Below are positions 1 to 10,710 of a DNA stretch of 64,000 nt, one piece after another (position 1 is the stretch's first letter; every line of letters starts with the position of its first letter). The position numbers were made by a program, and so were the translations under genes. The notes under the pieces were generated by a model. The model did not search any database and was not told the origin of the DNA. It worked only from the letters and a program-made list of their open reading frames with translations. The DNA is from Typhlomys cinereus (taxonomy: Eukaryota > Chordata > Mammalia > Rodentia > Platacanthomyidae): positions 5,828,084-5,892,083 of the forward strand of contig JALPQD010000005.1 in the NCBI GenBank assembly GCA_023101885.1, written 5' to 3'.

Positions 1-258
1 CCTTAATTACACGATGGCATGGGAAGACCCAGTCCACAGTGGGGTGAACTGTTCTCCAGGCACAGGTTGGCTTTGGTAAGCTAGGAAGCAACATTGGGCC
101 TTTTCTCTCTGCTCTTTCTCTTGTCCTCTGCTGGTAACTCTCCTGCCATAATAAACTATAACTTTAAATTGTAAACTGGGATAAAAAAAATTTCCTTGTT
201 CTCTAAATTGGTTTGGGCATGAATTCCTTACAGCAATGGAAATATGAAATGAAGACAT
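1..258 (+). mobile_element. 3' part of an ERVL-MaLR (ORR1/MT-like) LTR, cut by the window edge
   Basis: The sequence follows the rodent MaLR LTR 3' half: a 'gggaagacccagtccacagtgggg' type block near position 21-44, a pyrimidine-rich stretch around 95-125, a poly(A) signal region with 'aataaact' near 150, and a 'cttacagcaatggaaa' type terminus near 228-243. The 5' half lies outside the window. The exact subfamily is not resolved. A minus-strand reading frame of 83 codons across it is incidental. Confidence 0.6.
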
Positions 259-2080
259 TATGCATGTATAGGGGCAAGGGTGTGGGAACTTTGCTCTCTG
301 TAATTTGGCTGGAAACCTATAACCAGCCTAAAAATTAATTTTACAGTATTAAGTAAAATATTCAAAAAGTCACCATATTGATATCTATTTATACATACAC
401 ATGTTCTGAATCCCTATGAAATGGGCCAATCTATTTAGCACATTTGGAAGTGACAGAATTCATATATATAAAATCTTACTGGTTTGTAATTCAGGGAGAG
501 AAAAAAAGAAAATAACTGATTAGTAGCAACCTGGTGAGCTAAGGTACTTAGCACAGCCAATGAGATGGTCATTTGTTTTCAGGTTGTCTTTTCAGGACAA
601 GGCAGTAACAACCAATCAAAGCTTGTTCAGCATTGCAGAAGACTTCATGAAATACTACCAGTTTAGTTTTGCTGGCATTATTGAAGATTTTCAGACTGTT
701 CTGTGGGTAGTAACAGAACAAGACTTTGTTAGGGCTTGAACTTTCATGGATGGCTTTTCCAAAGATCCTGTAACTTGTTTCTCTAGCAAGCTGGAAGAAG
801 TGTCGCTTTGTACCTGATGGAGCTCCTCTTATTTCTGCTGCTGGCCCTGACATGGCTTTTCCCTCAGAGCATAGTAAAAAGGCCAGCTCTCTCACTGGCG
901 TGTAGCTTCACTAAGCTCTGAAAATTGCTTATTTTGGGACTAAGTGTTAATGATTTAGACTTTTTTTTTCCATATACACTGTTCCAGCAGTGAACAGATT
1001 CTTAACAAATCTCCAAAATAAACTCATTTAGCAAGGCTTTCTCATATTTGTCATTTTGAGAGACTGAATAAACATCAGAAAAGGAGCCATCCAAGTTACA
1101 ATGCCAGATATGTGTATGTCTAAGACCAGGAATCTTCATATTTGAATGTGGAAGTAGAAGCCAAAATCCTAGGCATTTTTAATTTTCTTTTCTTCTTTCT
1201 TTTTTTTATTTTTTTTTTACTTTTTTCTTTTCCTCTTTCACTTGTTCCAGTTTTGGTAGACCTTAATGGTTGCTGAGTGCTTACCAAAGATCTGTTCTAG
1301 CAGACTGAAAGTTGAACTATTTTCTTTTTGTGCATGTGGGGAGGGGGGATATTTGATTCCATACCAGAGAATTACTAATTGTGGCTCAGACAATCCTTTC
1401 CAGATGGTAGTAGGTTAATCCAAATCACAGAAGGATCCAATTGGTCTAGAGCTTGGAAGATAGTTCCAAGGAGAGAAAGAAAGTTAGATAGGATTATTTC
1501 CATAGCTGGAGATGTGTCGCATGTATTCATGCGACTAGGAGAAATGGGCAAGAGAGTGATCTCAGGGTGTCACACTCAAGCTTTTCCATCACCAGGCAGT
1601 CACTGTCTTTGAGAGAAAGAAGAGTGAGGGAGGTGCAAAGCCACGGCAGCTAAGGTTGGTCCACCCATCTTGAGGAACATATCAGACATGATATAACTTG
1701 TGGTTGCAGAGGTTTCTGGGTCCGTCCTGCAAAGGATTATGGGGATGTACTCAAAAGCTTGGTCAGGCTGGGCATCATGAGCTGTAGATCTGGAATGGAA
1801 CTGAGTCTTTGATATCCCCTGAGTTGAAACAGTGATAGTATATGAACCTATGACTTAGATACTGAGATGTCAACACCATCTAGTGTTAAACTACAGTGTC
1901 TGTAAGTTCAAAGAAGAAAGTAGACTGATCATTTCTAGATTTCTAGAAGAACAAGCACAAGGCCTGATTATAATATAGAGGTATTGCTGCATGTCCATAA
2001 GTATCAGACCTTGCAGTGAACTGTAGGACTCAACATGAAGCCAGGTCCAGGAAAAGGACCATACAATAGTGTATATGTAT
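259..2080. other. Unassigned AT-rich DNA
   Basis: No coding signal, RNA gene or confidently named repeat is seen. There is a T-rich run at about 1186-1230. The reading frames here (108 and 77 codons) start and stop without codon structure or recognisable motifs. Old, diverged repeats may be present but cannot be named by eye. Confidence 0.5.
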
Positions 2081-2509
2081 GACTTCTCAGACAGAGACTT
2101 TAAAGCATATAATTTAAGAAAACACAATATAATAATTCAATATTTCATCAGAAAACAATGGACAATTGAAATTATTTTTAAAAATGAAATAGAATCCTTG
2201 AGTTTAAAAAGAACATTAAAAGAGAAAGCACAATGGAAGCCATTAATACAGAAATGAGCACATAAATGGAAGAATTTGTTTGAAAATGCAAACATGGAGA
2301 TTACAAATAGAAAAGATAATAAACAGAAATGACGAATGTTTGCAGGTATTTAAAAAAAGCATTCAAATAGAAAATGCATGAAGTATTGGAATTCAAGTGG
2401 CATTGAGAAGGTCAAAGGAGTAGAAAATTTATTTAAAGAGTACAGTAGCAGAAAACTTTCCAATGATAGAGAATATACAGACATAGGAAGTGTATAGTTA
2501 TGCATTAGA

Positions 2510-2700
2510 CTTAATCCCACCAGGAGTACCCCCAGATACTATGCTGAAAGGTTTAAAGGCTAAAAGACAAGATGCCTTATTGAGTAAAGGCACTTTTGGA
2601 ACAAGCCTGTGCCTAAGCTTGACAGCATACGGCTTGATCCTGACAACCCACATAAGGTAGAAGGAGAGAACAAGCTCCTCAAGGCACACATTCCAATAGT
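2510..2700 (+). mobile_element. B3/B2-type tRNA-derived SINE, diverged
   Basis: The text resembles the rodent B3/B2 head and body: 'tgagtaaaggcactt' (2580-2594), then a B-box-like 'cggcttgatcctgac' and 'acccacataaggtagaaggagagaa'. It interrupts the L1M copy. No target-site duplication was found, and the divergence suggests an older insertion. Confidence 0.55.
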
Positions 2701-2854
2701 TTCATAAGCCAAGACAGAGTCAGGTGAAAGGTCCATCATGCTAAAGAAGACAAAAAGGTAACAGTAAAGAACAGTGCAACCAAAAATTATCTTTTAGATG
2801 ACAAGACAGGCAAAGTCATTCCCAGAAAGCTGGGAGAACATGTCACCACTAGCC

Positions 2855-3079
2855 ATGTGAGATGGCTCAGGGGTTAAGACTCCGCCTCCGAGGAAGACGG
2901 TCCTGAGTTTGGATCCCTGGTCCTAAGTAAGAACACCAACTGGAAATGGTAGAGGCCTGCACTTCTGGCTGTGGAGGGCAGGGCCTGGGAAATCCCTAAG
3001 AAAAGCAAAAAGGAGATAGAACAATTCAGGATAATTCCCGAAGTTACCCTTGGTCTTCTACAGGAATACACAATATCTT

Positions 3080-3080
<1 letters not shown>
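2855..3080 (+). mobile_element. Abundant tRNA-derived SINE of this genome, plus copy 1
   Basis: The head 'gagatggctcaggggttaag' carries an A-box-like TGGCTCAGGGG. It is followed by a B-box-like 'gagtttggatccc', a body with 'gcctgcacttctggctgtgg' and 'ggataattcccgaagttac', and a CA-repeat tail. The same body recurs in eight other copies in this window on both strands. It does not match mouse B2 beyond the head, so I treat it as a lineage-specific B2-like SINE. Confidence 0.8.

Positions 3081-3144
<64 letters not shown>
3081..3144. repeat. (CA)n microsatellite, tail of the SINE
   Basis: About 31 CA units with a single GA interruption near 3112, directly following the SINE body. Such dinucleotide tails are usual at the 3' end of these elements. 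Confidence 0.95.
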
Positions 3145-3147
<3 letters not shown>

Positions 3148-3287
3148 TTATAAATAGTTAAAATAAGAGTGCTTCCAGCTGAAAGAAGATAAAGAAGAAA
3201 ATATCAGAAGTTATAAAATTCAATAAGATGGTAAGTGTGTAGACAAATTCAGAATATTATGATACTGAACATTGTATATGAAATACA

Positions 3288-3733
3288 TGTGATAGTTAAT
3301 CCTGGGTGTCAACTTGACCATACTGGCATTAACTAAAATCAGTTGTCAGATCACCTGAAGGGATTATCCAAGTCAACACATTTACCATGCAAAGACTAGC
3401 CCTAGATCTGATTGGAACTCCCAGGAGCAGACTAGATAAAAGGAACCGTAGAACAGAAGACTTGGAAGAGAGACTCTCTGCTTCTTTGATTCTTCAACAC
3501 TCCTCCAGCCTGCAGCCATCTCCCACTGGCTTACTAGACTGAGTAGCTCTGAGATTCTAAGGTGTTTCAGTGATTTAGCTGCTTCCAGCCTCAGCTACCA
3601 GCCATGTCACCTCTACCATGAAAGACTTGTTTCTCCCCTCTGGAATCGTAAGCTGAATAAATCTCCCTTTCTTCCTTAAGTTGCTTGACTTTGGATGCTC
3701 TCTCACGGCAACAGTTAAAGAGTAACTATTACA
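3288..3733 (+). mobile_element. Solo LTR, ERVL/MaLR-like, distant member of the 'tgtcaacttgac' LTR group
   Basis: It begins 'tgtgatagttaatcctggg' with 'tgtcaacttgacc' just after, and ends '...gagtaactattaca'. It contains 'ctgaataaatctccctttc', an AATAAA poly(A) signal near 3654, 80 bases before the end. The body of about 446 bp has no internal retroviral region on either side, so it is a solo LTR. Flanks are ambiguous: ACATG on the left and ATATG on the right would be a 4/5 match if the start is moved by two bases. It sits inside the L1M copy. Confidence 0.7.
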
Positions 3734-3889
3734 ATATGTATATTATCAGTATGAAGATGAAAGTATAAAATAATTGAAAGTAATTGAATTTATGTGCAAG
3801 TGGCATAAAAAGAAAATAGAATATCAAAAGTTCAAAATGTGAGCAATGGCATGCAAGTGCAGTCTCAAATGAACACCATTCTTCTTTTG

Positions 3890-3927
3890 TCCTTCTCTGG
3901 TTTTGCAATTAATTAAAGTTGCTCTTA

Positions 3928-3973
<46 letters not shown>
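3890..3973 (+). mobile_element. A-tailed fragment with poly(A) signal (possible retrocopy end)
   Basis: About 44 consecutive A residues (3930-3973) follow a short segment containing 'aattaattaaagttgctc'. ATTAAA is a known variant poly(A) signal and lies about 15 bases before the tract. This is what the 3' end of a strongly 5'-truncated retrocopy looks like, but the parent transcript is not recognisable. No clear target-site duplication was found. A simple expansion of an A-run within the L1M is the alternative. Confidence 0.4.
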
Positions 3974-3975
<2 letters not shown>

Positions 3976-5149
3976 ACTGTTATAATCTAAAGATATTTTT
4001 GAAAGCCTTATGCTCATTACAAAACAAAAATCTATGATATACCCATTAAAATTAGCAAAAAGTGAAAAAAAAAAGAATTCTGAAGAAATTATATAACCAT
4101 AAAGAGAAACTGCAAGGGAATTAGAAGAAACCTAAAAAAAATACTAAAAAAAAATCACACCTAAAAGTGGCTTTAGTTAAGTGCTACTTCTCAGGAAACT
4201 AACTTAAAGGTAAAATCGTTGAATTCTCCAAATAAACAATATAGAATGACTAATGAAATTTTAAATAAAAGACCACAAACTATGCACTTTTCACAAGAAT
4301 CATAGTTCACCATTAAGGATGCACACAGAACGAAGTTGGAAAACTGAAAAATTCATTTCATGCAAATGGAATCCAAAATAAAGAAGAAACATGAGAATGT
4401 ATGAATTAAAATTTCTAAAAGCAACAATATTTTTTAAAATTCATCAAGGAACAAGAGAGGGCAAAAGCAGTCACTTCAGTAAGATGAAGCGGTGTAGATA
4501 TATCTGTATTCATTATTGGAACTCCTAAATGTATAAAGAAAATACTGACAGGCCTTAAGGGAGAAAGAGATTCAAATATAATTTAGGGACTCTAATATTC
4601 CACTTTGAGTGATGGGCAGGTCATTAAGACAAAGCAATGCGGCCACAACAGAATTGAATTACATCTCACACCAAGTGGAACAACATGTACTTGCGAAGTC
4701 AGGCGAGGGGTGGGCATATGCCAATCACTTTCTGCCATGGAGTCCTGTGTATCTCTCTAGTAGCACTACAGAGATTATTCACCATGAAGGAAAAGGAATC
4801 GTCCAATCTATGCTAATCAATAAATGTAAAAGGCCACGTTAACAATAATTAAAGTGTATAGTTACCTTCATTGATGCAGAAAAGGCATTTAATAAAAGAC
4901 AACATCTGTTAATATTCAAAATTATGACTCAACTAATCATAGTCATAGAAAGAATGTACCTTAGAATAAAAGCCACGTGTAACAAGCCCATTGCTAACAG
5001 CAGCTCCTCTAAGTTCTGCATTAAGATAAGCAGAGGTGTTCACTTCCACCACTTCATCCAGCAAGGTATTGGCAGACCTAAGCAGGTCAGTTGGGCTAGA
5101 ATAAGAAAATAGGGCTCTCAGAATCTGTTCACCATAATATAATCTTTGG

Positions 5150-7235
5150 TAAGGAAATCCCCAATGATGAGAAAGCTGGTAGTTACTCACCACATTGCTC
5201 TTCCTTTTTATTTACCAAATGACAATCAGATAAGAACTCCAGTATCAAATTCAGTCAATGTACACTCTAGGGGGGAAGGAAGATCATTTGTGCCTTCATA
5301 AGAAAGCAAATACCTAGTGGAGTAAAGTGTTTATACACGGGTGATTTTTTTTTTTGTCTCTAGCTTTATGGATTCTTTACTTTTTAACTGAAATTTAAAG
5401 GTTGTCTTTGAATGAAAAAGATTGTTCTACTAGAATAGGTAGGTCAGTTGCCTGTGTCTTCACACCTTAGAGCAGGTCGGTTCCACATTCATTACCAGTT
5501 TAATTCATTTGCCCTCTCATGTCCTGGCGATTTCTTTTCCTTAGTTTGCATGCATTAACATTCATCCTTTTTGATGTAGAATTCTATGGGTTTTTGAAAA
5601 GTGCATCGAGTAATGTATTCATTTCCCAGTTCCACTCTTTTTTTGAACTCGGGGAAAGCACCTTCAGGTCCTGATCTCCACCCAAAAGTTCGCTCATCAA
5701 GAGATATCTGCTCATTATCTCTTACCCACATAGCAAATGCCTTTGATGTGACCTTTCAACTTTTTCCAAAGAAGGAAATGAAAGTGGCCCTTCCTTTGTC
5801 TCCAGATACTCTATGCGCACAGCTATGGAGCATTTGTGCTATGAAACTTTGGGGAAACACATTCCATGTGGTTGATCCCACATGTATCTTTGATGTGTTT
5901 CTGGGGGCCTAATTTAAAGAAAAAAAGCATGAATCTGTAATTAATGACTAACATTGTATGCATTTTTAATCTCTATTTATACTCATAATTATAACACACT
6001 TTTCTGATTAGGACAAATAATAGATCCCATTTTCTTAACATCATTAAAATTCAGATTTTCTCATGTTTAGCCATTTTTCACTAGTAAAGTTTTAAAAGTC
6101 AAAATAATTGTATTTCATAAAAAAATGTGAAGCATACTTTGGACATCTCTTTATTATCTATCTATTTGAAATATTTAAATGCCATAGTAGTGTTACTTTG
6201 ACCGCTCCTTACAATATATAATTCCCTTGTTAATTCGGCTCATTTTATTGCTAATAATATTTTTCTGATTATTCAATTTTCTCTAGGCTTCTGCAGCATG
6301 TTTTGAATCTGAATACATAGGACCCTTTATTTAATAGGTTCTTTGGAGAAGTAGAACCCATGGTCCTGGGACACTATTAATCTCCTTTAAGATTGATAAA
6401 GTTTGCCCCTTCCTGGCTCTTCATAGAGGCTAACAGATGATGCTTGAAAACATTTTTTGAAACCCAACTTGAAACACAGAACACTCGGTGAGATCTCTGT
6501 ATCAGTGTTTTGTTTTACATTCAAGGATGTCAACATGATGTGTGGGCTTTTCTGCTTTTGCAATTATTTTAAATGCATTTATTAAATGCGTTTGGGAAAC
6601 TGTTCTCCAGTTCTTGCATTTTCTTCTGAACCCTTTCTTTTATTTGGCCAAGGTGCTAAAAGTATGTTCCTTTGAAGAAATACACTTGCTTTTCATTAAG
6701 AAATAAAAAGAGATGAGCAGTATATGGAGGTTGGCAGAAGACAGAAAATGCCGTTCTCAGTAAAAAAAAACAGTGTTATGGTTGGTTAGCCAAAGCTTCA
6801 AATTCAGAGGAATGCTTGAAGGTCAAAAGAATGGAATTAGTACTTTGCCCCAGTGTAAAATTCAAAGTAAGTCCAACTTTGACTCGGGAAATAATTTTAC
6901 CCTGTTTATTTGTATATCTTTTGATTTCAATATAAAATTATAATAAATATTTTCACACTATTTTTAGAAGATGAATCTTACCAGGAGTCTAATAATATCC
7001 TTCTCAATGCAAGAGATTATTGTTGTTTTGAATGTCCAATCAAAGAGCTGTACAACATGGTAAAAGTTTATAAAACTTGTCACCAAGTTTATAAATGGAG
7101 GGTTGCAAATGTCTGATTAGATATCATGGCAGACATCGTTAATCAATCACGGCATATTTTCCCACTATGTTCATGGAAATTCCTAAAACCTTCATCACGA
7201 CACTGCTGAGTGTTCAATGCTAAGGATATGAAAAC
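5150..7235. other. Unassigned AT-rich DNA
   Basis: No gene is seen. The plus-strand frame of 103 codons at 5601-5912 has no recognisable domain and no neighbouring splice structure. Short stretches near 5560-5620 faintly resemble the antisense 3' region of old L1 elements, but this is too weak to annotate. Confidence 0.45.
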
Positions 7236-7410
7236 AAAGTAAGGACCGATGAACCCGTTCAGTGAATAAAAGAACTTGCTGCCAAGGCATAGGACCTGAG
7301 TTTGATCTTTAGAAGTCAAGTGGTAGGAGAGAAGTGACTCCCATAAATTTTCTCCTGACCTCTACAACACGTATATAGCCGTATGCACACATACACGCGT
7401 ATGTGTATGA
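7236..7410 (+). mobile_element. B3-type SINE
   Basis: The order 'agtgaataaaagaacttgctgcc', 'gacctgagtttgatcttta', 'ggagagaagtgactccca', 'tcctgacctctacaaca' follows the rodent B3/B2 consensus. It ends in an alternating CA/TG stretch. It is diverged, and target-site duplications are not evident. Confidence 0.7.
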
Positions 7411-7639
7411 AGAAGTAAGATCATAAAACGGAGTACTTCTAACCTTGCTAGGGTATCAATACCCAAGAATCATCCTCCTTAGTGGCCTCAGGTTATGTCA
7501 GTCACATTATTTCATGACTGACCCCTTTGGAATTCTATTAAATGTCATATACTTTTCCAAGTTTTCTCACTGATGTTATGTAACATGCATCCTATTATGA
7601 AGTCACAAAAATCTTGTCACTTAAGAATGTGAACCTTTG

Positions 7640-8390
7640 AAAAGACCTGCCCCTGATGCATCGTGCTCAGATTATAACACAGGCTACTGCCTCGGACATG
7701 GAGATGAAGGGATAAAAATCACTTAACCAAATAGTCAAATATATAACATCTATTTTAATGGAACTCAGAGAATATGAGGATTAGGAGTGGAATTAATAGA
7801 GTGTAATAATGAGCAGGATTTACACTGACTGGGAGCTATATAAAAAAACAACAAATCCATCTGCACTATGTTCATTTAGCTTCATTTTTACACCTCCTAG
7901 GACAGGAATTGTGTAGCCTACAAAACAATTTATATTTTATCTGTACCATCTAATTAATTAAATGGCCCCAGAGTACCCGACTCACAAATCTCGTTAATAG
8001 CTGAATACTGAAATAAAGGCTGTTCACCCCTACTAGAATAATATTTGCATATCCCCACCTGTGATGGGTAATAAGTACCTGCCACAAATCAGAATTATGA
8101 ATTTTGTACGCCTAACAAAACCGCAGGGGAAATTATACCTCAGACATTCCGTAATAATTGCAGCTAAGCTGTTTAGTACCATCCACTTATTCTGCCTGAA
8201 GTGTTTAAAGCGGCAACAGTTGTAAATGAATTCAGTGCACATTCAAGGGGTTGTTTTTTTCAAAAAGTTTTTCTGTCTTCCCATATGTAATTATCTTTAT
8301 GGAAGTATTCAGTTCCAAGTCATAACGCATTCACACTTAAAGAAGCAAATTAGGGGAAAAAATAAAGCTCCTTCCATCAGCCAGTTGGGT
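7640..8390. other. Repeat-free AT-rich segment dense in homeobox/octamer motifs (candidate regulatory element)
   Basis: No repeat is recognised here. Visible motifs include 'taattaatta' at about 7951, an octamer ATTTGCAT at 8042-8049, the E-box CACCTG at 8058, 'gtaataattgcagctaa' near 8151 and 'atgaattcagtgcac' near 8225. Such motif density is common in conserved developmental enhancers, but AT-rich neutral DNA can show it too. No conservation data are available, so function is inference only. Confidence 0.25.
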
Positions 8391-8500
8391 GTGTGTTAGA
8401 ATTCTGGCCTCGAAACTTTGGAGTACTTTAAGATAAGTTTGAAAGCATTGCTAGGAATGTGTTGAATGGAAAGAGATTCTCATCTGTTTGCCATAGTCTG

Positions 8501-8825
8501 GGAAGATGGCTAGGCAGTTAGAGCACTTGTCCTGCAAACAAGGAGACTGGGGTTCAGACCCTAAGATCACATGCAAAATTCTAGGTGGTAGTTCACCTGT
8601 AATTCCAACCTTAGAAGGCAGAGACTGTGGATCCCCAGAGTAAGCTAGTGAGGCCAGGCGTATCAGTAAGCTCTGAATTCAACTGAATTCAACCCAGCCT
8701 CAAGAAATAAGATGGAACCACCAAGGATGATTCCCGACATCAACCTCAGCCTCCACACGCATGTGCACACATATGCTGACATCCATGTACATATACACGT
8801 GGATTCTCCACACATATACACATGT
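8501..8825 (+). mobile_element. B4 SINE (ID-B1 composite)
   Basis: A tRNA/ID-like head ('gaagatggctaggcagttagagcacttgt', B-box 'ggggttcagaccc') is followed by a 7SL/B1-derived middle ('gtaattccaaccttagaaggcagag'). Next comes the B4-specific part, with 'gaaccaccaaggatgattcccgacatc' and 'cctcagcctccacacgcatg', and a CA-rich tail. A short internal repeat of 'tgaattcaac' occurs near 8680-8695. About 320 bp is close to full length for the family. Confidence 0.75.
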
Positions 8826-9370
8826 AAAAGAAGAAAGTAGTCAAAGGAAATAGTTCAGGAAATGATGATGTTGTTGTGGTGAAGAAAATGCTGGATGAAT
8901 AAGCTCAGGTTTTGATGTCAGCATATGTGGCCCGTCTTGGAGCACCAGAATTATGTTGTAGAATCTGCAGGTCCCTGCAAGAAATATTAGTCTGAGTCCA
9001 CCACAATCCCAGATCATTGGCTGAGAATGATGAGCCTGTCAATTAGAGTTTTTGGGGAAGATGTGTTCCCAAGGGGGATTTGCAATGGCTATGCCCAGTA
9101 GAGAAGATTCAAGAAGAGGAAGAGATAACTCTTCCTCATAGTCACTCCTTGTAACTCTGACAATATTTTGGGTGACTACAATATCTAGTTAAATGAGAAA
9201 TAACCCCAATAAAAATTAACAATGTAAACTGTTTGGGAAGTGTGACATTTCATTAACCATCAGGAGAGTGGTGAAATATTTGACATCTGACATCAACTTT
9301 ACTGAGGATCACCCTTGAAATCACAAGCAAGCCAGTTTGCTTTCCCCTCTTTCAACATGTTTACAAATTG
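8826..9370. other. Unassigned DNA
   Basis: No gene or confidently named repeat is visible. Confidence 0.5.
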
Positions 9371-9591
9371 GTTTTTACTGGGCTGGGTGAGTGGCTCGGT
9401 TAGTAAATTTCGCTTTACAAGCACAGGGACCTGAGTTTGATCCACAGGTTTAAAAAAAATGAACCTGGAGTTTGATAGCACACAGTTATAATCCCACATA
9501 TGTGGAGGTATGGACAGGTGGATCTCTGGGACTTACTGAAAGTCAGTCTAGCCTGGAGGCAAATCCCAGGCCCACAAAAGAACTTGTCTCC
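9371..9591 (+). mobile_element. B4 SINE, 5' part, split by a solo LTR
   Basis: Head 'ctgggtgagtggctcggttag', B-box-like 'gagtttgatccac', and B1-derived 'agttataatcccacatatgtggagg' and 'cagtctagcctggaggcaa'. The element stops at 'cttgtctcc' and its A-rich continuation and 3' part resume at 10123. The two halves together make one B4 of near-normal order. Confidence 0.8.
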
Positions 9592-10122
9592 TGGGCTAGT
9601 TAGCTACAGATGCTATCTTAACAAGGAAAGGCTGAGCTTTGGGCAGTTTTGTGAAGATTTAGTTGTGAAGGCAAGCCCTAAGCAAGCTTGATGGAGATTG
9701 TCTAACTGTGATGGGAAGATCATCCCGTAATAAGGGGGTCATTCGCTGAGCAGGTGGATAAGATGGAGGGAGCTGGTTCAGTAAGTTGGCAGATTCCAGC
9801 AAGCTCCGGCAGGCTCCAGCAGACTCCAGCAGGCTCAGCAGGCTCCAGCAGGCTCCAGCGGGCTCCATCAGGCTCCAGCAGGCTCCAGCAGGCTCCATCA
9901 GGCTCCAGCAGGCTCCAGCAGACTTGCGTTCTGACAGATAAAGTTTTCCCTTCTCTTAGTCAATTCCTGTGGATATGGTGTTGTCATTTCCCTCAGTTCC
10001 TAGTGTTGTTGTAGACTATCAAACTGGACTAAAAACGTTATCGAGAATCATAAACAAGAATAAACTCCCCTTGTTCTCCTAAGATCTTGAATTTATCAGC
10101 AATGTGCAGACAAATTGCAACA
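9592..10122 (+). mobile_element. Solo LTR inserted in a B4 SINE, with exact 5-bp target-site duplication and internal minisatellite
   Basis: It starts with TG ('tgggctagttagc') and ends with CA ('caaattgcaaca'). The flanking 5 bp are identical: TCTCC at 9587-9591 and TCTCC at 10123-10127. AATAAA lies at 10059-10064, about 60 bases before the end. Its 5' and 3' parts align by eye with the LTRs at 13499, 24605, 34187 and 36701 ('gttagctacag...', 'aataaactccccttgttc', 'tttatcagcaa', terminal 'tgcaaca'). It is longer (531 bp) than its relatives (403-433 bp), largely because of the minisatellite at about 9793-9925. No retroviral internal region remains, so it is a solo LTR formed by LTR-LTR recombination. 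Confidence 0.85.
9793..9925. repeat. 10-bp minisatellite (unit CAGGCTCCAG) inside the LTR
   Basis: About 13 head-to-tail copies of a 10-bp unit. Variants include cagactccag, cgggctccat and caggctccat, and one copy is shortened to 9 bp ('caggctcag', near 9833). Because three units make 30 bp, long open frames appear on both strands (repeating Gly-Ala-Cys-Trp-Ser-Leu or Ser-Gly-Ser-Ser-Arg-Leu-Gln-type translations). These are artefacts. Confidence 0.93.
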
Positions 10123-10227
10123 TCTCCAAAAAAGTAGATGGCACTTGAGGAATAACAGACAGTTATCTTCTACCCTCCACAGGCATGAGCACACAAATAC
10201 ACACACACACACACACACACACATACA
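10123..10227 (+). mobile_element. B4 SINE, 3' part, continuation after the LTR insertion, with (CA)n tail
   Basis: After the duplicated TCTCC comes 'aaaaaagtagatggcacttgagg', then 'cagacagttatcttctaccctccacaggcatg' and a CA run (about 10199-10222). This is the expected 3' third of B4, and it completes the element begun at 9371. Confidence 0.8.
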
Positions 10228-10478
10228 CATATGTAACATACACATATATACACACACAAGCACACACGAAAACATGCACACACACGAACATACACATATA
10301 TACATACACACAAACATATGCATACATACATACAAACATACACACACACACATATGTAACATACACATATACACACACACAAGCACACACGAAAACATGC
10401 ACACACACAAACATACACATATATACATACACACAAACATATGCATACATACATACAAACATACACACACACACACGT
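10228..10478. repeat. Tandem duplication of a 123-bp CA/TA-rich block
   Basis: 'catatgtaac' at 10228 recurs at 10351, and the following sequence ('caagcacacacgaaaacatgc', 'aacatacacatatataca', 'aaacatatgcatacatac') is repeated in the same order with only a few differences. The period is therefore 123 bp and there are two copies. As 123 is a multiple of three, all frames stay open and give His/Thr/Tyr- or Cys/Val-rich pseudo-proteins of more than 100 codons. Confidence 0.93.
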
Positions 10479-10504
10479 TTTATCTACCTATTAGCTGACC
10501 AAAT

Positions 10505-10600
10505 GTTTGAAATGTTTACATGTATCAGGCACTATACTGTCCACAACTTATTTTCACAATGTGAAGATTATCACTGCGTTTTAACTTCTCCATTAACAAT
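10505..10600 (+). mobile_element. MIR-type SINE fragment (3' core)
   Basis: 'catgtatcaggcactatactgt', 'acttattttcacaatgtgaagattatcactgc' resembles the MIR/MIR3 segment around the 'ccaggcactgt...ctcattt...cctcacaa' region. It is short and diverged. Confidence 0.45.
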
Positions 10601-10705
10601 TTGACTGATGGGAGTCTTGCCTGAAATAGATTTCTGGAAATGGGAATGAAGTATGCAGAAGAGAGACACTGAAGAAGCTCAGTCATTCAAAGAATCTCTT
10701 GCTCT

Positions 10706-10710
<5 letters not shown>

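Larger units (their letters stand above)
2080..5150 (+). mobile_element. Old L1M-type LINE-1 fragment (inter-ORF region and ORF2 EN/RT parts), interrupted by later insertions
   Basis: Several blocks follow the order of an L1MC-L1ME-like element on the plus strand. The A-rich inter-ORF region is at 2090-2500, 2706-2850, 3150-3287 and 3734-4060 (for example 'gacaaattcagaatatt' at 3243). An endonuclease-domain block lies at about 4520-4650 (text resembling 'cctaaatgtataaag', 'gacctaaagggag'). A reverse-transcriptase block lies at 4870-5130, where 'cattgatgcagaaaaggcattta' encodes the I-D-A-E-K-A-F motif that precedes the RT core. All frames are broken by stops and indels, so no protein can be made. 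A second, parallel copy of the same type lies at 47.6-51.8 kb. SINEs, an LTR and an A-tailed fragment have inserted into it. Confidence 0.75.

Noticed and set aside
3081..3144. CRISPR-like regular repeats
   Set aside because: This and all other regular arrays here are microsatellites, minisatellites or SINE tails; there are no spacer-repeat arrays, and the DNA is mammalian.
9659..10014. Repeat peptides of the Gly-Ala-Cys-Trp type
   Set aside because: They are translations of the 10-bp minisatellite inside an LTR.
10096..10604. Five overlapping frames of 100-139 codons (His/Thr or Cys/Val-rich)
   Set aside because: All come from CA repeats and the in-frame 123-bp duplication.
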